NCBI GenBank assembly: GCA_914767715.1
Contig: OU612066.1
Location: 15,629,001-15,693,000 of the forward strand
Length of the DNA: 64,000 bases
DNA from: Membranipora membranacea
Taxonomy: Eukaryota > Bryozoa > Gymnolaemata > Cheilostomatida > Membraniporidae
Direction: 5' to 3'
Shown: one piece after another, positions 11,225-23,900 of the stretch
How the letters are laid out: each line of letters opens with the position of its first letter
Numbering within the stretch: the first letter of the stretch is position 1
Position numbers and translations under genes: made by a program
The notes under the pieces: model-generated
Told to the model about the DNA's origin: nothing
The model's input: only the letters and a program-made list of their open reading frames with translations
The model's database searches: none

Positions 11225-13589
11225 ATGGCCCACAAGAATGTATACTACTCTGATAAGTACTATGATGATGAGTTTGAGTACAGGTAAGAAATCCCACTAA
11301 GTCAATACTATATCATTTTAAATTGATTAATTATATGATTTTATTAAAATGTAATATTAGAAAGTCAGTGGAAGCGTTACTAAAAAAAGTAAAAAAGCTT
11401 CCAGAGACTAAGAAAGACTGAAAGCATACCTACATCAACAAGTCTAGCCAGTAGCCCAGTGGTGTTAACAGAAACACAACATGTATCAACCATAACAGAC
11501 CAAGGAGATGGTCGACAATGTATATTATTATTATTATTCATAAAAAGCACTTCACTTGTTGAATGATAATAATAAGCCCCAGAAGTGCCTAGCTCTATTC
11601 ATTCTTCTATAAATTATATATATATATATATATAACTATTAACAACTACTGTCTGTAGGAGTAAATATGTGTAGGTAATATAATATATATATTGTGCGGA
11701 CTCAAGGTGGCTGGTAAGATCAAGGAGTAACTTCGCTATTACTCCTTGGTAAGATCAATAAGTTGAATGAGTTACATAAGTGTAATTCACTGTTTATGCA
11801 TGTGATTCAGAGCTGAGAGTAACAGTCAGATGTGGCCCTTGGCCTCCCCGCTCTTTCACTTTCTTACTAACCTGAACCACATTTTGTAATGTCATATCTA
11901 CACTAGTCAAAGTTTAGAACTTACAATAATACAAAAGAGTAGGAATCTAATTAGAATTCTGTTACACCATTTTTGAGATTTCCATATATCCTCTCCATAC
12001 AGAGTTCTTCGAGTCTGTAGACAGGAACCAGGTTCAATGAGGCCGCCCTTAACTGGTTCAATTGAGATCAATTGCTGCCAATGTTCTTTTATATACTCAT
12101 AACCATAGATAATTTTTACTGCTACTATGTGTTGGCTCTTGGCAACTGTTGGTTTTTGAAACAAGAGTTTCTGTGATCATCAATACTTAATCCATCAACA
12201 GGAATTCTTGCTGAAAATTATCCTTTAGTTATTGTACACAGCTATTTTTGCCACAAAATCATTGCCTTCTATGACAACAGCCTATACCCAGCTCTGCAAT
12301 TTCATAAAAATGAGACAGACCTCCCTCAATATCACAATAAAAGAGACAAAACCTTTGCCCGTTTGATCTCAGTGATCATTGTTTCACTATTCACATGCTG
12401 ATCTCTATCAAGTCACAGTTGCTGTTTGTCCTGATATGAGTCCTTGCTTCGATATATTCTGCATTATTGTCATATCTTTCCGCTCTAAATTTGGTGTCTG
12501 TTCACTTTGTTAATACTTTTTACAGACATGTCATTCTACCTAAGGAGATAGCCAAGCTAGTCCCGAAAACACATTTGATGTCCGAAGCAGAGTGGAGAAC
12601 AATAGGTGTACAGCAGAGTCAAGGATGGGAGCACTATATGATGCACGGGCCAGGTATGATAGCAGCTTATTTTGTATTCGTGTACATGTATGATGAGGAA
12701 ATGTTTAATCAAAATGAACAATATAATCCAGAATATTCATGAACTGTCCGCAGATGCTTCTCTCTGATCATATCAGTTGACTTTCGTTATGTATTGTTTT
12801 GTATGCACCAACAGTATTGTAACATATCTTATCTAATCAAGGGTTAAAGACTTACTTTGAGGCTGCTATTTTTTATCACATCTTATTCTATTCTATTGTA
12901 TTCTGTGAGCGACTTTCATCTTTAGAATCCTAACATTGATGAAGTTATGGTCTCTCGAACTTTCAAGGTGTTGACCTTCAATCCTCTCACTATGTCACAA
13001 TGTGTCATACTTATTTATTATGAATATGATTTCACAGATAAGATGATGATCAAAATGTTATGGGTACAAATAGGTCTTGAACCCATGTCCTCTAACATGG
13101 CCTAGCAGGCAACAACGCTACCACTGTGCTAAATTGTCTACACATTGAAGGAGATGGACCTTGTGGTGGGATGGTAGCGCGTTGCCTGCTGGTGCAATAG
13201 ACCTGGGATTGAGACCCGCCTGCATCTTGAACATCATCTAATCTATGGAATTATAAGTATAACATATCATAATAAGTATGACGTGTTGTGACGTAACACA
13301 TGGATAGCCCGCTGATTGTCAATGCCATTTCACTGCCGTTGCTTTGAAAGTTTGAGAGACCATAATTTCCTCAATTTAGGATTCTAAAGCTGGAAATTGC
13401 ACACATGATAAATTAGCATATGGAGAATGAGATGTGTGACACGAAATAGCAGCCTCAAAGTCAGTCTTTAAACTGGTAAAATATCATTCATTTTTTAATT
13501 CTGAATGTTTTTTGTTCTTGTTTTTAGAGAAACACATACTTTGTTTCAAGAGGAAAAAGACAACTCCTCTGCAAACACAGAACAAGTGA
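11225..13589 (+). CDS. CKS1: Cyclin-dependent kinase regulatory subunit (Cks1/Cks2)
   Basis: Small adaptor that binds Cdk and docks phosphothreonine sites on Cdk substrates. Three exons, 11225-11283, 12526-12653 and 13528-13589, join in phase to 82 residues (human Cks1 has 79). The start [20 protein letters not shown] is unmistakable for the family. The anion-pocket residues R20, S51, W54 and R71 are present, as is the block [14 protein letters not shown]. The hinge, HEPEPH in human Cks, reads HGPEKH here (residues 60-65), so the second hinge proline is lysine, while E63 is kept. The C-terminal tail is basic and polar. An AATAAA at 13955-13960 could be the polyadenylation signal. Which paralogue (Cks1 or Cks2) cannot be decided. 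Confidence 0.95.
11712..11758. repeat. Tiny palindrome with 12-bp direct repeats
   Basis: ggagtaa...ttactcc with a short loop, flanked by exact repeats tggtaagatcaa at 11712-11723 and 11747-11758. Part of the flanking match can also be counted as palindrome arm (caagg/ccttg). In Cks intron 1. Confidence 0.75.
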
Positions 13590-13715
13590 CCTACTTATTT
13601 AAAGATCTCAAGATTCCAGTTTCCAAGCTATGCGAATCTGGAGCAATACTTTCTCAGTGATGAACATTAAGCCATTGTAGAGCACATTCAGCCAGCGGAT
13701 AAATTGGAAAAACTT

Positions 13716-13835
13716 TGAATATGTACTCTCTCTTTGATGACTGACTATAATTGATTTTGACCAGTTGACCAAGCAGTTACATTCAGTCACTATTACTTTT
13801 TTCCTGATAACTTTCTAATTTAGGTAGCCACAAGT
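13716..13835 (+). repeat. Second copy of the RAR intron 5 insertion sequence
   Basis: From gaatatgta to aatttaggtagccaca this matches 6117-6233 with scattered substitutions and small indels; the block gatgactgactataattgat is identical. It starts about 130 bp after the Cks stop, probably in the 3' UTR. No protein is encoded. Confidence 0.75.
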
Positions 13836-14034
13836 ATGTATGTGAAACTCTATACCCTATTTTTGTTGTTGAATGTGTGGACGGGAAATCTAGTTTTGTG
13901 CAATATTATTGATTATGTATTCTAGCATTATGTTATGTGGTTTTCTTGCAAAACAATAAATGGTTATTTGTTGCCAAATTTGTGATATTGAAGGTCTTGG
14001 GCAAAGGCTTGTTGGCAACTAGAAAGGTCAGACC

Positions 14035-14115
14035 CAGGCCAACTTTGATCTAGTTTGCCTGCACTAGTAGAAGGGGAGCAAACCCGAGTGCAGACAACTG
14101 GATCAAATTTGATCT
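14035..14115. mobile_element. MITE-like element, family of 8576
   Basis: About 81 bp with inverted ends (left ...tttgatctagtttgcctgca, right reversed ...tttgatccagttgtctgca). It is flanked by exact 10-bp repeats aggtcagacc at 14025-14034 and 14116-14125. It lies between the convergent Cks and RGS genes. Confidence 0.7.
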
Positions 14116-14711
14116 AGGTCAGACCTGGTAAGCTATTAGGGTTTTCGTTACGGAACTGCTATACACCAAATAAGATACAAAATTATAGTATACACGTGTT
14201 TTGCTAACCTGATGCTCCAGCCAGCTCGGCTGTGATACTGAAACCGAATCGTGAATAATTACAATCTACCTTCAAAGAATTACACAGAATATTTGATGAT
14301 GCATGTTGTACCTAATCTGGATTGTTGGTCTCTGGGCAAATGTCTTTTCTAGTGGGTGTAAACGGGGCCAGTAACCACAACCTTTCAGTGCAGACAGAAA
14401 ATAGTGTTGGTTTGTGCTGGTATGGATATGATGATAACTTCTTGTTGAGACTGCCAACCCTGGTTGAATTTGGTCTCTCAGAATTGTAGGTTATTGATGC
14501 TGGTTAGTCACTTACGTGTAACCCAGCCTTGACTTTCTAAATTCAACCAGCCACATATATTCTGCTGAAAGTGAGACACTTTTGCTCCCAGGTACCAATG
14601 TATCCCAGCTTCAGTAACTACAGCAACAAGACTCACCACTTTGATACCACCATGAATGATCTTATTACAGTAGAGGCACATTTGATACATGTAACATAGA
14701 AATGAGAAAAG

Positions 14712-14717
14712 TTTATT
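14712..14717 (-). terminator. Candidate RGS polyadenylation signal
   Basis: The complement reads AATAAA, 264 bases after the RGS stop codon. 13590-14980 otherwise holds only the repeats listed and the 3' ends of the convergent Cks and RGS genes. Confidence 0.4.
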
Positions 14718-14980
14718 GGCACATGTATTTTGTAAACATTTAAAAGTACATGTATACACAGATATACAGAAAAGTGATGAAATGATATGGAGAATGTAAA
14801 CACAAAGTACAAGACACACAACATACCAAAGAAAGCGATATATATCGACTACCAAACTCCCAACCCTGATATAAGGAGGAAACGTTTCGCAGTGTTCTCC
14901 AAAACTTTAAAAATATAGTTGTGCTACAAAATGCAAAAAATATACATTGCTGCTTTGATTATATTTAGCATGATGATCAA

Positions 14981-17900
14981 TTATGCGTTGAAGCTGAGTT
15001 TCTTCTTGAGCGGACTCTTTTTTGACAGAACCCTTGGCTTTGGAGAATAAGTAGCATTACTATAAAAGTTGAGTGAATTACTGGCAGAGTTAGGGGCACT
15101 GTTGGTGCTGGATGTGCCGCTATCATCTGAGTATGCTGATAATTTATCTGTTTCATCTTCTACTAACGCTGCTTTGGTTGACCTTTTCTTCTTTCTACAG
15201 GCAAGAAAATCATCAACATTATGATGAATGTATAATCAAGGAGTAACTGTTACTCCTTGGTATAATTATCCACTTGCTGGCTCGCTGCAACTGAAAAACC
15301 AAATTATCTTCCCTTTTACTTTCATCTTCTGATCACCACAACATTTTGAAATTTTGGCCTTGTGAATAATGCTCCAATTATAAGTATAGATGAGACAACA
15401 AACAGCCTTCACTCATATCTGATTGTATGAAATGACTGCAGGGAGGGTGGGATCCCACCCTCCCTGATGACTGGGGCCCCCATATTGGAGCAAGGGAGAC
15501 TATAATGAAAGGGTTATCTGCTCTCACTAAAAAGGTGCGCAACTTCTCATGGTGAGGGCACTGGTTTTGGTGTTAATTAATTAGGAAATTGAAACGATTA
15601 GCATCTATGGGTTCTGACATCATCAGGTTTCTAAGGTTATGAATAGAGGTGACTTAATTTGCAACTGGCTTGGATATGGAGGAATTATTTGGCATACATG
15701 TATGTTCGAAAACCACATTTACATATATGTGCGCTATAGAACATGCTGTGTCAGATATCATTGTATTTGCAATGGAAAATTGAAGGGTGACATGCAAGTT
15801 ACATGCAATGAGATTTAAAATTAGCTACGGATAAATCCTGGAAAATGCAACGAGAGTTTTACCTTTTTTTAGAGGGAGTCAATTGCAGGAATAAGTTGAG
15901 AATAACATTACCAGTCCCTGTATGGGAATAGCCCGCTTATTCTGCATTATGATGAAAGATATATTGACAGTTAGAATAACTAATGTGATATATATACAGA
16001 GCCAGAACAAAGTCACCATGTGAAATCATTGGTGACACACCGCAACAAATAGGCTTCAAGATACCTTCACCGCTTCTTTGATATCAATGGTTGCTTTCAA
16101 TCGCAGGTGGTGTCAACAATAGACAGTGTTCTGAGCTCAAATCTGAGTCCATATTTGGAGTTAGGACAACTCAAACAGTAGGCTCAAATTCAAGACCCAG
16201 TAAGGGAGGATGGGACACTCCCTGAGCTCAGTAAACTGTTTATAATAGTTATCTATGTAGAGGCACTCTTTGTGTGATTTGATTTTCCTTTTATCATCTT
16301 TGCCTGCTTGTGAAGACACTTACCCATTATTGTTAGTGACAATCAGCGAGGATAAGCTTCCAGCCTTTCTCATGTGATAACCTGAATCAAGACACGGGCT
16401 CCTGAAAACAGAGCATAAGAGGATAGTTGGGAAAGGTTTTGATCAAAGTCGAGGGGTGTTAGCTATGATATAAATTATTCTTGTTCAAAAACCCTGTAAG
16501 AAACAAACAAACATACACATTTCACAACACAGCCTACGGCCTGTTTGTATCATAAACGATAAATAAATACAGGATTTTTGAGTGAAATACGGCTGCAAAA
16601 TGAATAAAAATCAAGGTAACTGAAACAGTGACTCTGATTGCTCCTTACTTTTTTTCCGGTGCCAGCAACAAATTATTAATCGTAGAACCTTCTGCCCTAG
16701 ACTGGTTATCTATTATATATACCTGTTGTGACATTTAAGGTTTAAATCAATGTGAAGGGGTTTCCACTATGATATAAATGATTACCCATCAGCATGTAAC
16801 ACAGCACAGCTTACTCAGTCTTCAACTCACCTATTGGAGACATTTGGGCTGGCATTTGATCCTCGTCTCACATAATATGGTGATACTTGAGGGTGCGAAT
16901 CCATGAGACTGTGAGCACTAATAAACTTGTGAGATTTATCTAGCCCTGGGGTGGGAGACAGACGCCCGCCGCTCGAGCTACCACCAGGAGAGTCTGTCAG
17001 TCTAAGCTGAGACTTTGTGGAGGTGGTGAGGGAACTCTTCCTGTCTCGCTTCTGATATAATTTCTTCATAAATCCAGAACTGGCAGAGCCACTATCCCTG
17101 TAATAAATTGTATATAATTTGAGAGAAAATTACATACTATGCTCTCACATTCAAGATACCTTAACACTTTCAGGTGGTGTAAGGGTGGATAAGTGTATCA
17201 TGATTATCAAGAGACAAATTGTTAGAACATTTATTTTCATGATATGGCGTGCGTGCATCGAAATGGTTTTCAAGAAATTTATTCACATATGAAATGAGTG
17301 AATGTTTGGTTGTCAGTGAGAATTGTGAGATATCATGGTCAAATTATCAGTTCACAACATAGGAGGAGAGTTACAATATAAAATAAGTGCGCACATTGAG
17401 TATAGATAAAGTTTGATCCAAATTGCCAGCAGTTCGGTCGTTCCCATTCTACTGGCTAAACCCTACATGCAGGCAAATTGGATCTTGCTTGATCTACATA
17501 GAATACAGGTAACAACTCACCTCAACCAAGTTAGAAGCCGATTAAAGCTGATTTTTTTATTATGTTACATCCACCAGAAGGCAACCAGCCAAAACCACTG
17601 CAGGGAAAACTGATTACAAGCTCATATAGCTACTCAAGTATCACATAATGTAATGGTGATGGGACGCTAATGGTCATTGCAAGCCAGTGTCTGACTACCT
17701 TGTCCTAGTGAGGGGAGATGAGTACCACCCCCACCTTTCCATACAAAAGGGGCAGACACTGGTTAGCTTATAACTGCATCTTATGGATATGCCTAATTCC
17801 CTAAGGCCCAATACCAACAGAAAGTTGTTGTACTAAATCTACCGTTCCTTTTGTGGAAAATGTTGTGCACATGCGATAGTGAAATAGTTTCATTACTGCA

Positions 17901-20900
17901 ACCAACCAGGAGTAATGCTGTGTAAAATATTCTTTGTGATTAGACCAATTATGGTGTCTTTGAATGACATGGATATGTAGGAGATAGTCAGATAATCTTG
18001 CATAGGGTGACAAAAATCAAGTGTCAGCTAAGAATGATAGTTTTCTTTTTTCAGAATATTATTTCAATTGGAAGAGTGTCAATGTGTAAGAGTACATAGA
18101 AAATACAGTAATATTAAGGACAGTTGTAAAATTATAATGGTTAACTGTGTATCTGACTAGTGATGAAGCACCAAAACGATTAAAAAGATATTCAAAGCTA
18201 CAGCCACCTTGGAGCACTGATTCTGATAGTTTAAATATCATGTCTATCCTCAAACAAGAAATTCTACAGATAATGTAAGCATTTATAAGGAAGATGATTC
18301 GAATAGAACAAAGCTTCGGAGTTGTGATTTATCTACCTTCGTTTGTCACTAAACTCTGCCAGTAGTCTTTTGTATGTGTCAGATTTGAGAAATCTTGGAT
18401 AACAGTCATCTTTCATTAAATTGTATATGTGTCGTTGAGCAGCATCCATACAGAATCTAGTGGGGTTTTTCATTTCGTTCAAAGTCGTCTGCATCACCAG
18501 TCGATCTAGATTGACTTCATGCTTTGAGCTTGATTCAAGGAAATCCCTGAGAGAAGAAAAGATCAAATATCAATCTTCCACTATTGTGATACTTCAATGC
18601 TTCTTTGTGTGAATTTTACAGATGAATAAAATGAATCCGGTTTCTGTGGCAGATGTTAGAGTTGTCTTCTAATAACTCTGTTTTTTGTGTGCAAATTATC
18701 AGACTTGATTACCAACAAGTTTTTGTATTTGTCAACTCATAACAAAATCTTAGCAATGATTCATATAAGTGAAAGCAAGAAATCATAGGAAAAACTTACT
18801 CATGTGTTACACAATAAAAGAGTCTGCTCAAACAGCATACCTGCGAATTCTCTCAATTCTGCCTTGTACTTTTGACTGAGGGCACTGTTTCAAATCCTCA
18901 CAAGCTTCATAAAAGTGAAGATTCTCCAGTGCATACTCCTGCATGAGGAAGGCTGCAAACAGCTGCTTCCCATAGAAGTCGCTGATTAGCTCTCTGAAAC
19001 CAAGCATCCAGCTTTCCAAGTCTAGCCTGGTGTGCTTGCGTTCCTCTCTGTAATCAAATACTTATATATGCATACGGAGAATGACCAAGTTACTCTAGGA
19101 GCAAATATGTAACATTCAGAATATGCTGAACTGGGCAACTGAGTGATCGAGATGAGATATACCAAGTATAATCCAGTTTGCCTGCATTCGGATTTGTTCT
19201 CCTTCCATTGAAGAGCAGCAGGCTAATCGCTTGGAAAGGGGGAACCATTTCTGAAGGTAGGCAAACTGGATCTAACTTGGTCAAGAGATGAGTGGATATA
19301 CCTATACCTGTCCTGTGATTCACAATTAATTATTGCATTGATTAAAACTGAAATACCAGCACAAATCTAAATATATGTCACTGTTTATGATATGCGGCGC
19401 TGAGAGAGGTAACATTGTTGAACAATTTATTTGATCCAACTCACATTTCGACTAAATCCTCATAAAAGTATTCATCTATAGCTTTCCAGGGATTGGTGAT
19501 GTCCTCCCTGGTCAGTAGTGGATCATGTTCATGATAATTGGTGCAATGATTCATCAATCTGCAATAAAAAATCATGTAAAACAGTTAGTAAGGTTAATAG
19601 TTCAGAAGAAAAAATCGTTTATATAAGTGAGGCAAAACACAGGTTTTTTATACAACAGGCATCTTGGCATCTCTGCAAGAAAAACTCTCTATTACCCAAA
19701 CATGGAGCTTTCCTGTGTATTTTGACATATCAGTATTTTTTTTCCTTTTAGACATTGAAAATATCAAGCTTTTTCCTGGTTTTATGAAAATGGAGAAAAA
19801 AGAGCCAGCAAGAAAAATTTCATGCATGTACTGACCTTTGAAAGACAAATGAACTAAAAGATTATATTACATTTGTTAATATGGTTGGTTTAACATTCAT
19901 TTGGAAATTATAATTCATACAAACACAAGAGAGGCATTCGATAATTGCACACAAAATCTGTCAATGAATTAGGATGTCTAGTAACTTACATTGTAATGGT
20001 CTTTTCTCCTGTCTGATCGGAGTGGTGAATAGATTTCTCCAAATACAACTTCATAAATTTGATCTACAATAAAATGAAATCAAATATATACCCTTCATTA
20101 CAAAAAATTCACCCTTAGGTTATGTAGGTCTAATTTTCTAAAATAACCTAAAACAATGCATTGACATTGATTTATCTCTAGTATGATCTTTTGAGTCAGC
20201 TGCAATTTTATGTCATAAGAGTAGTCCTCCTCTGTTAGACGAGAGAGCAACTCTAGTTACACAACCATTCATCATTCAACATTTATGAGTATGAATATTC
20301 TAATATAATACTAATGATGATAATAATACTTGATTATCAATGCACTAGCAGTCAATGTGAACTCATAAGTTTATATATATGTCAAAGGTTAAATAGCAGT
20401 AAGCAGTGCAATGGCCGTGTTTCTTTGGATCATCCAGTTCTGATCTCAGCTTAATCTGCATTAACCTTGCAGTCATTGAATTTAATCATGAGGTAAATGA
20501 ATTTAATCATGACGATTATCTCTTGTAATTAGAGCCAACAGGTCAGACTTAGACTAGGGACTTAGTCGGAGGGATTATTCTGTAATCTTCACAAAGTTCA
20601 CCACCAGGACTCTACTTTGGAATAGTTGGAAGCAACCACAGATCCATAATCCTCTTAGAACCTCCCTGCCCCCCCCCCCGCATTTCCATACCAGTCACTA
20701 AAGCATTATAAGACCACCAGGATTCTACATTATAATAGTGGGAAGTAGTCATCAGAACAAAGATCTTGATCTTCAGATTGTTTGGTCAGATATTGTCACA
20801 AAACGCAGGTTTTTGGTTGCTTCCAATGGTATGAAAGAAAAATCTGAGGAAAAATGCTCTCCGCCTCTCCCCGTATTACCATATCTGTCCAATAACCATC

Positions 20901-23900
20901 CCTGGGGGAAATAACATATATCAAGATGCTGTTCCAATAACAATGGATGCTGCACCCACATACCTTTTTCTCTAGAATTTCCCGCTTTTTACTTTGATTA
21001 ATAACCTCCATGCATACAGAGTTTTTGTTGAAGCCTTCTCCTTTGTAATGATGAGGTTTCTGACCAGGCTGCAAATATCAAGTCATAAAAAGTTCAACGC
21101 TTTCTCATAACAACTAACATCAAAACCTCTTAGCACTTCCAGTGTAATTACTCAAAAGTTCAAAATCTTATCAACCACAAGCTGAGCGGTCAAGAACATT
21201 GCATTAATCTCAAGATGAAGATATCAATGCAGCCATCTCATCTCAGGAGATCAATGTCCACTACTTTTGTCTCCAAGACAACTTCTCATTAATCGGACAT
21301 TGTTAGGGACATAATCTGGGACGAAAGTACTAAGCTTTAGGTACATTTGTCTTGTATGACAGTAAGATGTGACACTGTGACAGACGCCTGAAACCACGAA
21401 TGATTAATCTGCCACAGACTCTCCTAGTTTATTAACTTAACTCAACCAAGCCCTATTCAGACTAGCCTGTGTTGACAAGCTTTGTTGGTGGATGGCCGGT
21501 TCCCCTCCCCCACCAACAAAGCTCGTCGAGACAGGCTACATATTCAGATCTACATGACTAACACCAACCCTAACTTGTCCATTATTTTGTATATCCATCA
21601 GGCATAAGACAATACAACTGTCATATCCTGGTGAAACTGCTCAAATCATGATGTGCTTTTTGTTTAGAATCAGGAAGTTCCTGGATGAATTCTAACTTTT
21701 TAATCATAACTTGTTTCAAATATGATTCCATGAATCTGATAATATCAGGCGATTAAACTTCAATTTAACATCTTGGGCATGTTATAACAAAGGGAAAAGT
21801 TGAGTTATTTAACGTGATATAGAATTCGGGGAAAGTTGATGTCTCCCCCGGCTGGGGGGAGGGGGGTCAAGAGTTCTGAGTTTTTGTTGAAGCCTTCACC
21901 TTGGTAGTGGCTGGGTTTTTGACCAGGCTGTAAATATCAAGTAAATATCTGAGGGCTCAAACTATGATGAGTATGGAGTCAACTTACAGGAGGCCGATGA
22001 ACTCTCCAAAAACTTCTATCTTGGCTATCCTCTATATCTTTGTCCGTTTTACTGCCTCGGCTATATTTGCTACAAAACCCGAGGAGTGAGTTAATCAACA
22101 ATGTATCATGATATTATCATAGCTGGTAGTGACATGTCATTACCAACCACTTTTCAAACGTGGGAAAGTGGTTGATAATGAAATGCTACTACCAGCTATC
22201 CCGACAGTTTGAGCAAGGAGTAAAAGAGCTCTTTTACTCTTTGGTTTGAGCGCTTAAACTATCAAAGCATGTGTTGATCAATCGCTAGGTACGTCTGACC
22301 TTAACATGCATGGGGCATCAGAATTCCCTCACCTAAGAAAACTAGAGGTGAAAACAAGAACAGTAATGTCTCAGATGGCTTGTGAAATAATGTGACACAG
22401 GCAAGTGATCTTATAGCGATCAATACCAGATTGCAACTTTGCTCTAAGGTCTCAATGGACTCACTATATTATCTTGTCTCATAAAACACCATTTGATCTA
22501 GCTTTGAAGTTATACCACAATGTACCAGGTAAAAAATTCCTGTCTGAATTGCACACCAAGCTTATTCATCTACGACCCATATAAAATTCTATGGTACATT
22601 ATTACAATACACTGTTTCCGTCACATGAAAAACTACTGGTAGGTAAAGGTATTAATGGATTCCAAATTCTACGAAAGAGCTTGAATGGGATCTTTAGTTA
22701 TTTTTGCTCATCAGAGTACAGAGTAGTTGGCAAACTTGTTGATTGGTTTTTTTCAAGAACATCTAGTATCACTGAGTAATTTTGCAGGTTTCATAAATGC
22801 ATCATAATGGAGCAATATGAAATTTGCATTGCGCAATGTACACTGTCATAGACCGTAGTGACATCCTCCGTCAGCGTAACAAGAAGGCCATTGTCAGCAC
22901 AAGATATTAATCAGTCCCTTGATATCAGGCAAATTTCTTGGAGTAACATGACAATTAACAATTAGCGGCTATCATATCAGAACAATTGAGGCTGTGATGG
23001 ATGATGATTGTATATTGCACAAACCTGACAGATTCCCTGGAAGTAGATTTTAGATTATCCCAGATTTTGGTGTGTACTTTTTCTAGTTTTGATACCGCAG
23101 TCTACAAAACAAACGTTCATATATAAAGCTTCAGATCTTTAAAAAATAACATCTTCAGACGATCCCAGCAGTGCGGCTACATATAAAACGGAACAGGAAT
23201 CACTTGACCATTGTACCATTCTTTTTTTTTCCTGGTCGTGTGTGGCCCTTGACAAGCACAAATCAGACTAACCTTTCACAGACGGAGTATGGATGGTTCG
23301 GTTTACTGCAAACAAGTGCAAGCTAAGATTGTTTAATGAATGTCACATATTAGGATATGAGTGCCTGCCTGACATTGACAGCTTGGCTCACAAAGACATC
23401 ATTTTGATTGAAAAGTTGGAGATTTGGGATTTCCCGTTCACAACCTATCTGCAGGGTTCAGTTCAAGATGTGTTGACATTATCCACCCTAGCTAGGACCA
23501 GACTCAATTCCCCTGTCGACTATTATGCAACCAAAACAATGGACAGGCTGAGGTCAGTAGTCAGCAGAAAAATAATCTGAAGGCTATTTCATAGTCAGAG
23601 ATATAAAAATGCACAATAACTAAGGTATTCCATCACGCAACTAGATCATTTAGCTCTAGCCATAGGGTTATTGGCATCAGCATATGATTTCAGCAAGAGA
23701 TAGCATCAACCTGTCTTTACTGGCAATATTTTAAGATACACTCTCCTTCTATCCGCATATAATGTGAAAAGTCTGTACATCAAATAACAGATCAACATGA
23801 ATACAATCTGGTAAAATCTGTTCCCCATCCTAATTTTTTGTTTTGACATTCACTAAGATGATTTAACAGCAACATCACGATGCCACCGTTGGATTGGCAG

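Noticed and set aside
14508-14855. 115-codon frame downstream of RGS
   Set aside because: Cys/Tyr/Ile-rich reading of AT-rich 3' UTR, with an overlapping frame of equal quality.
23293-23580. 95-codon + strand frame in an RGS intron
   Set aside because: No splice context, start context or family match. Perhaps an old transposon fragment, but unsupported.
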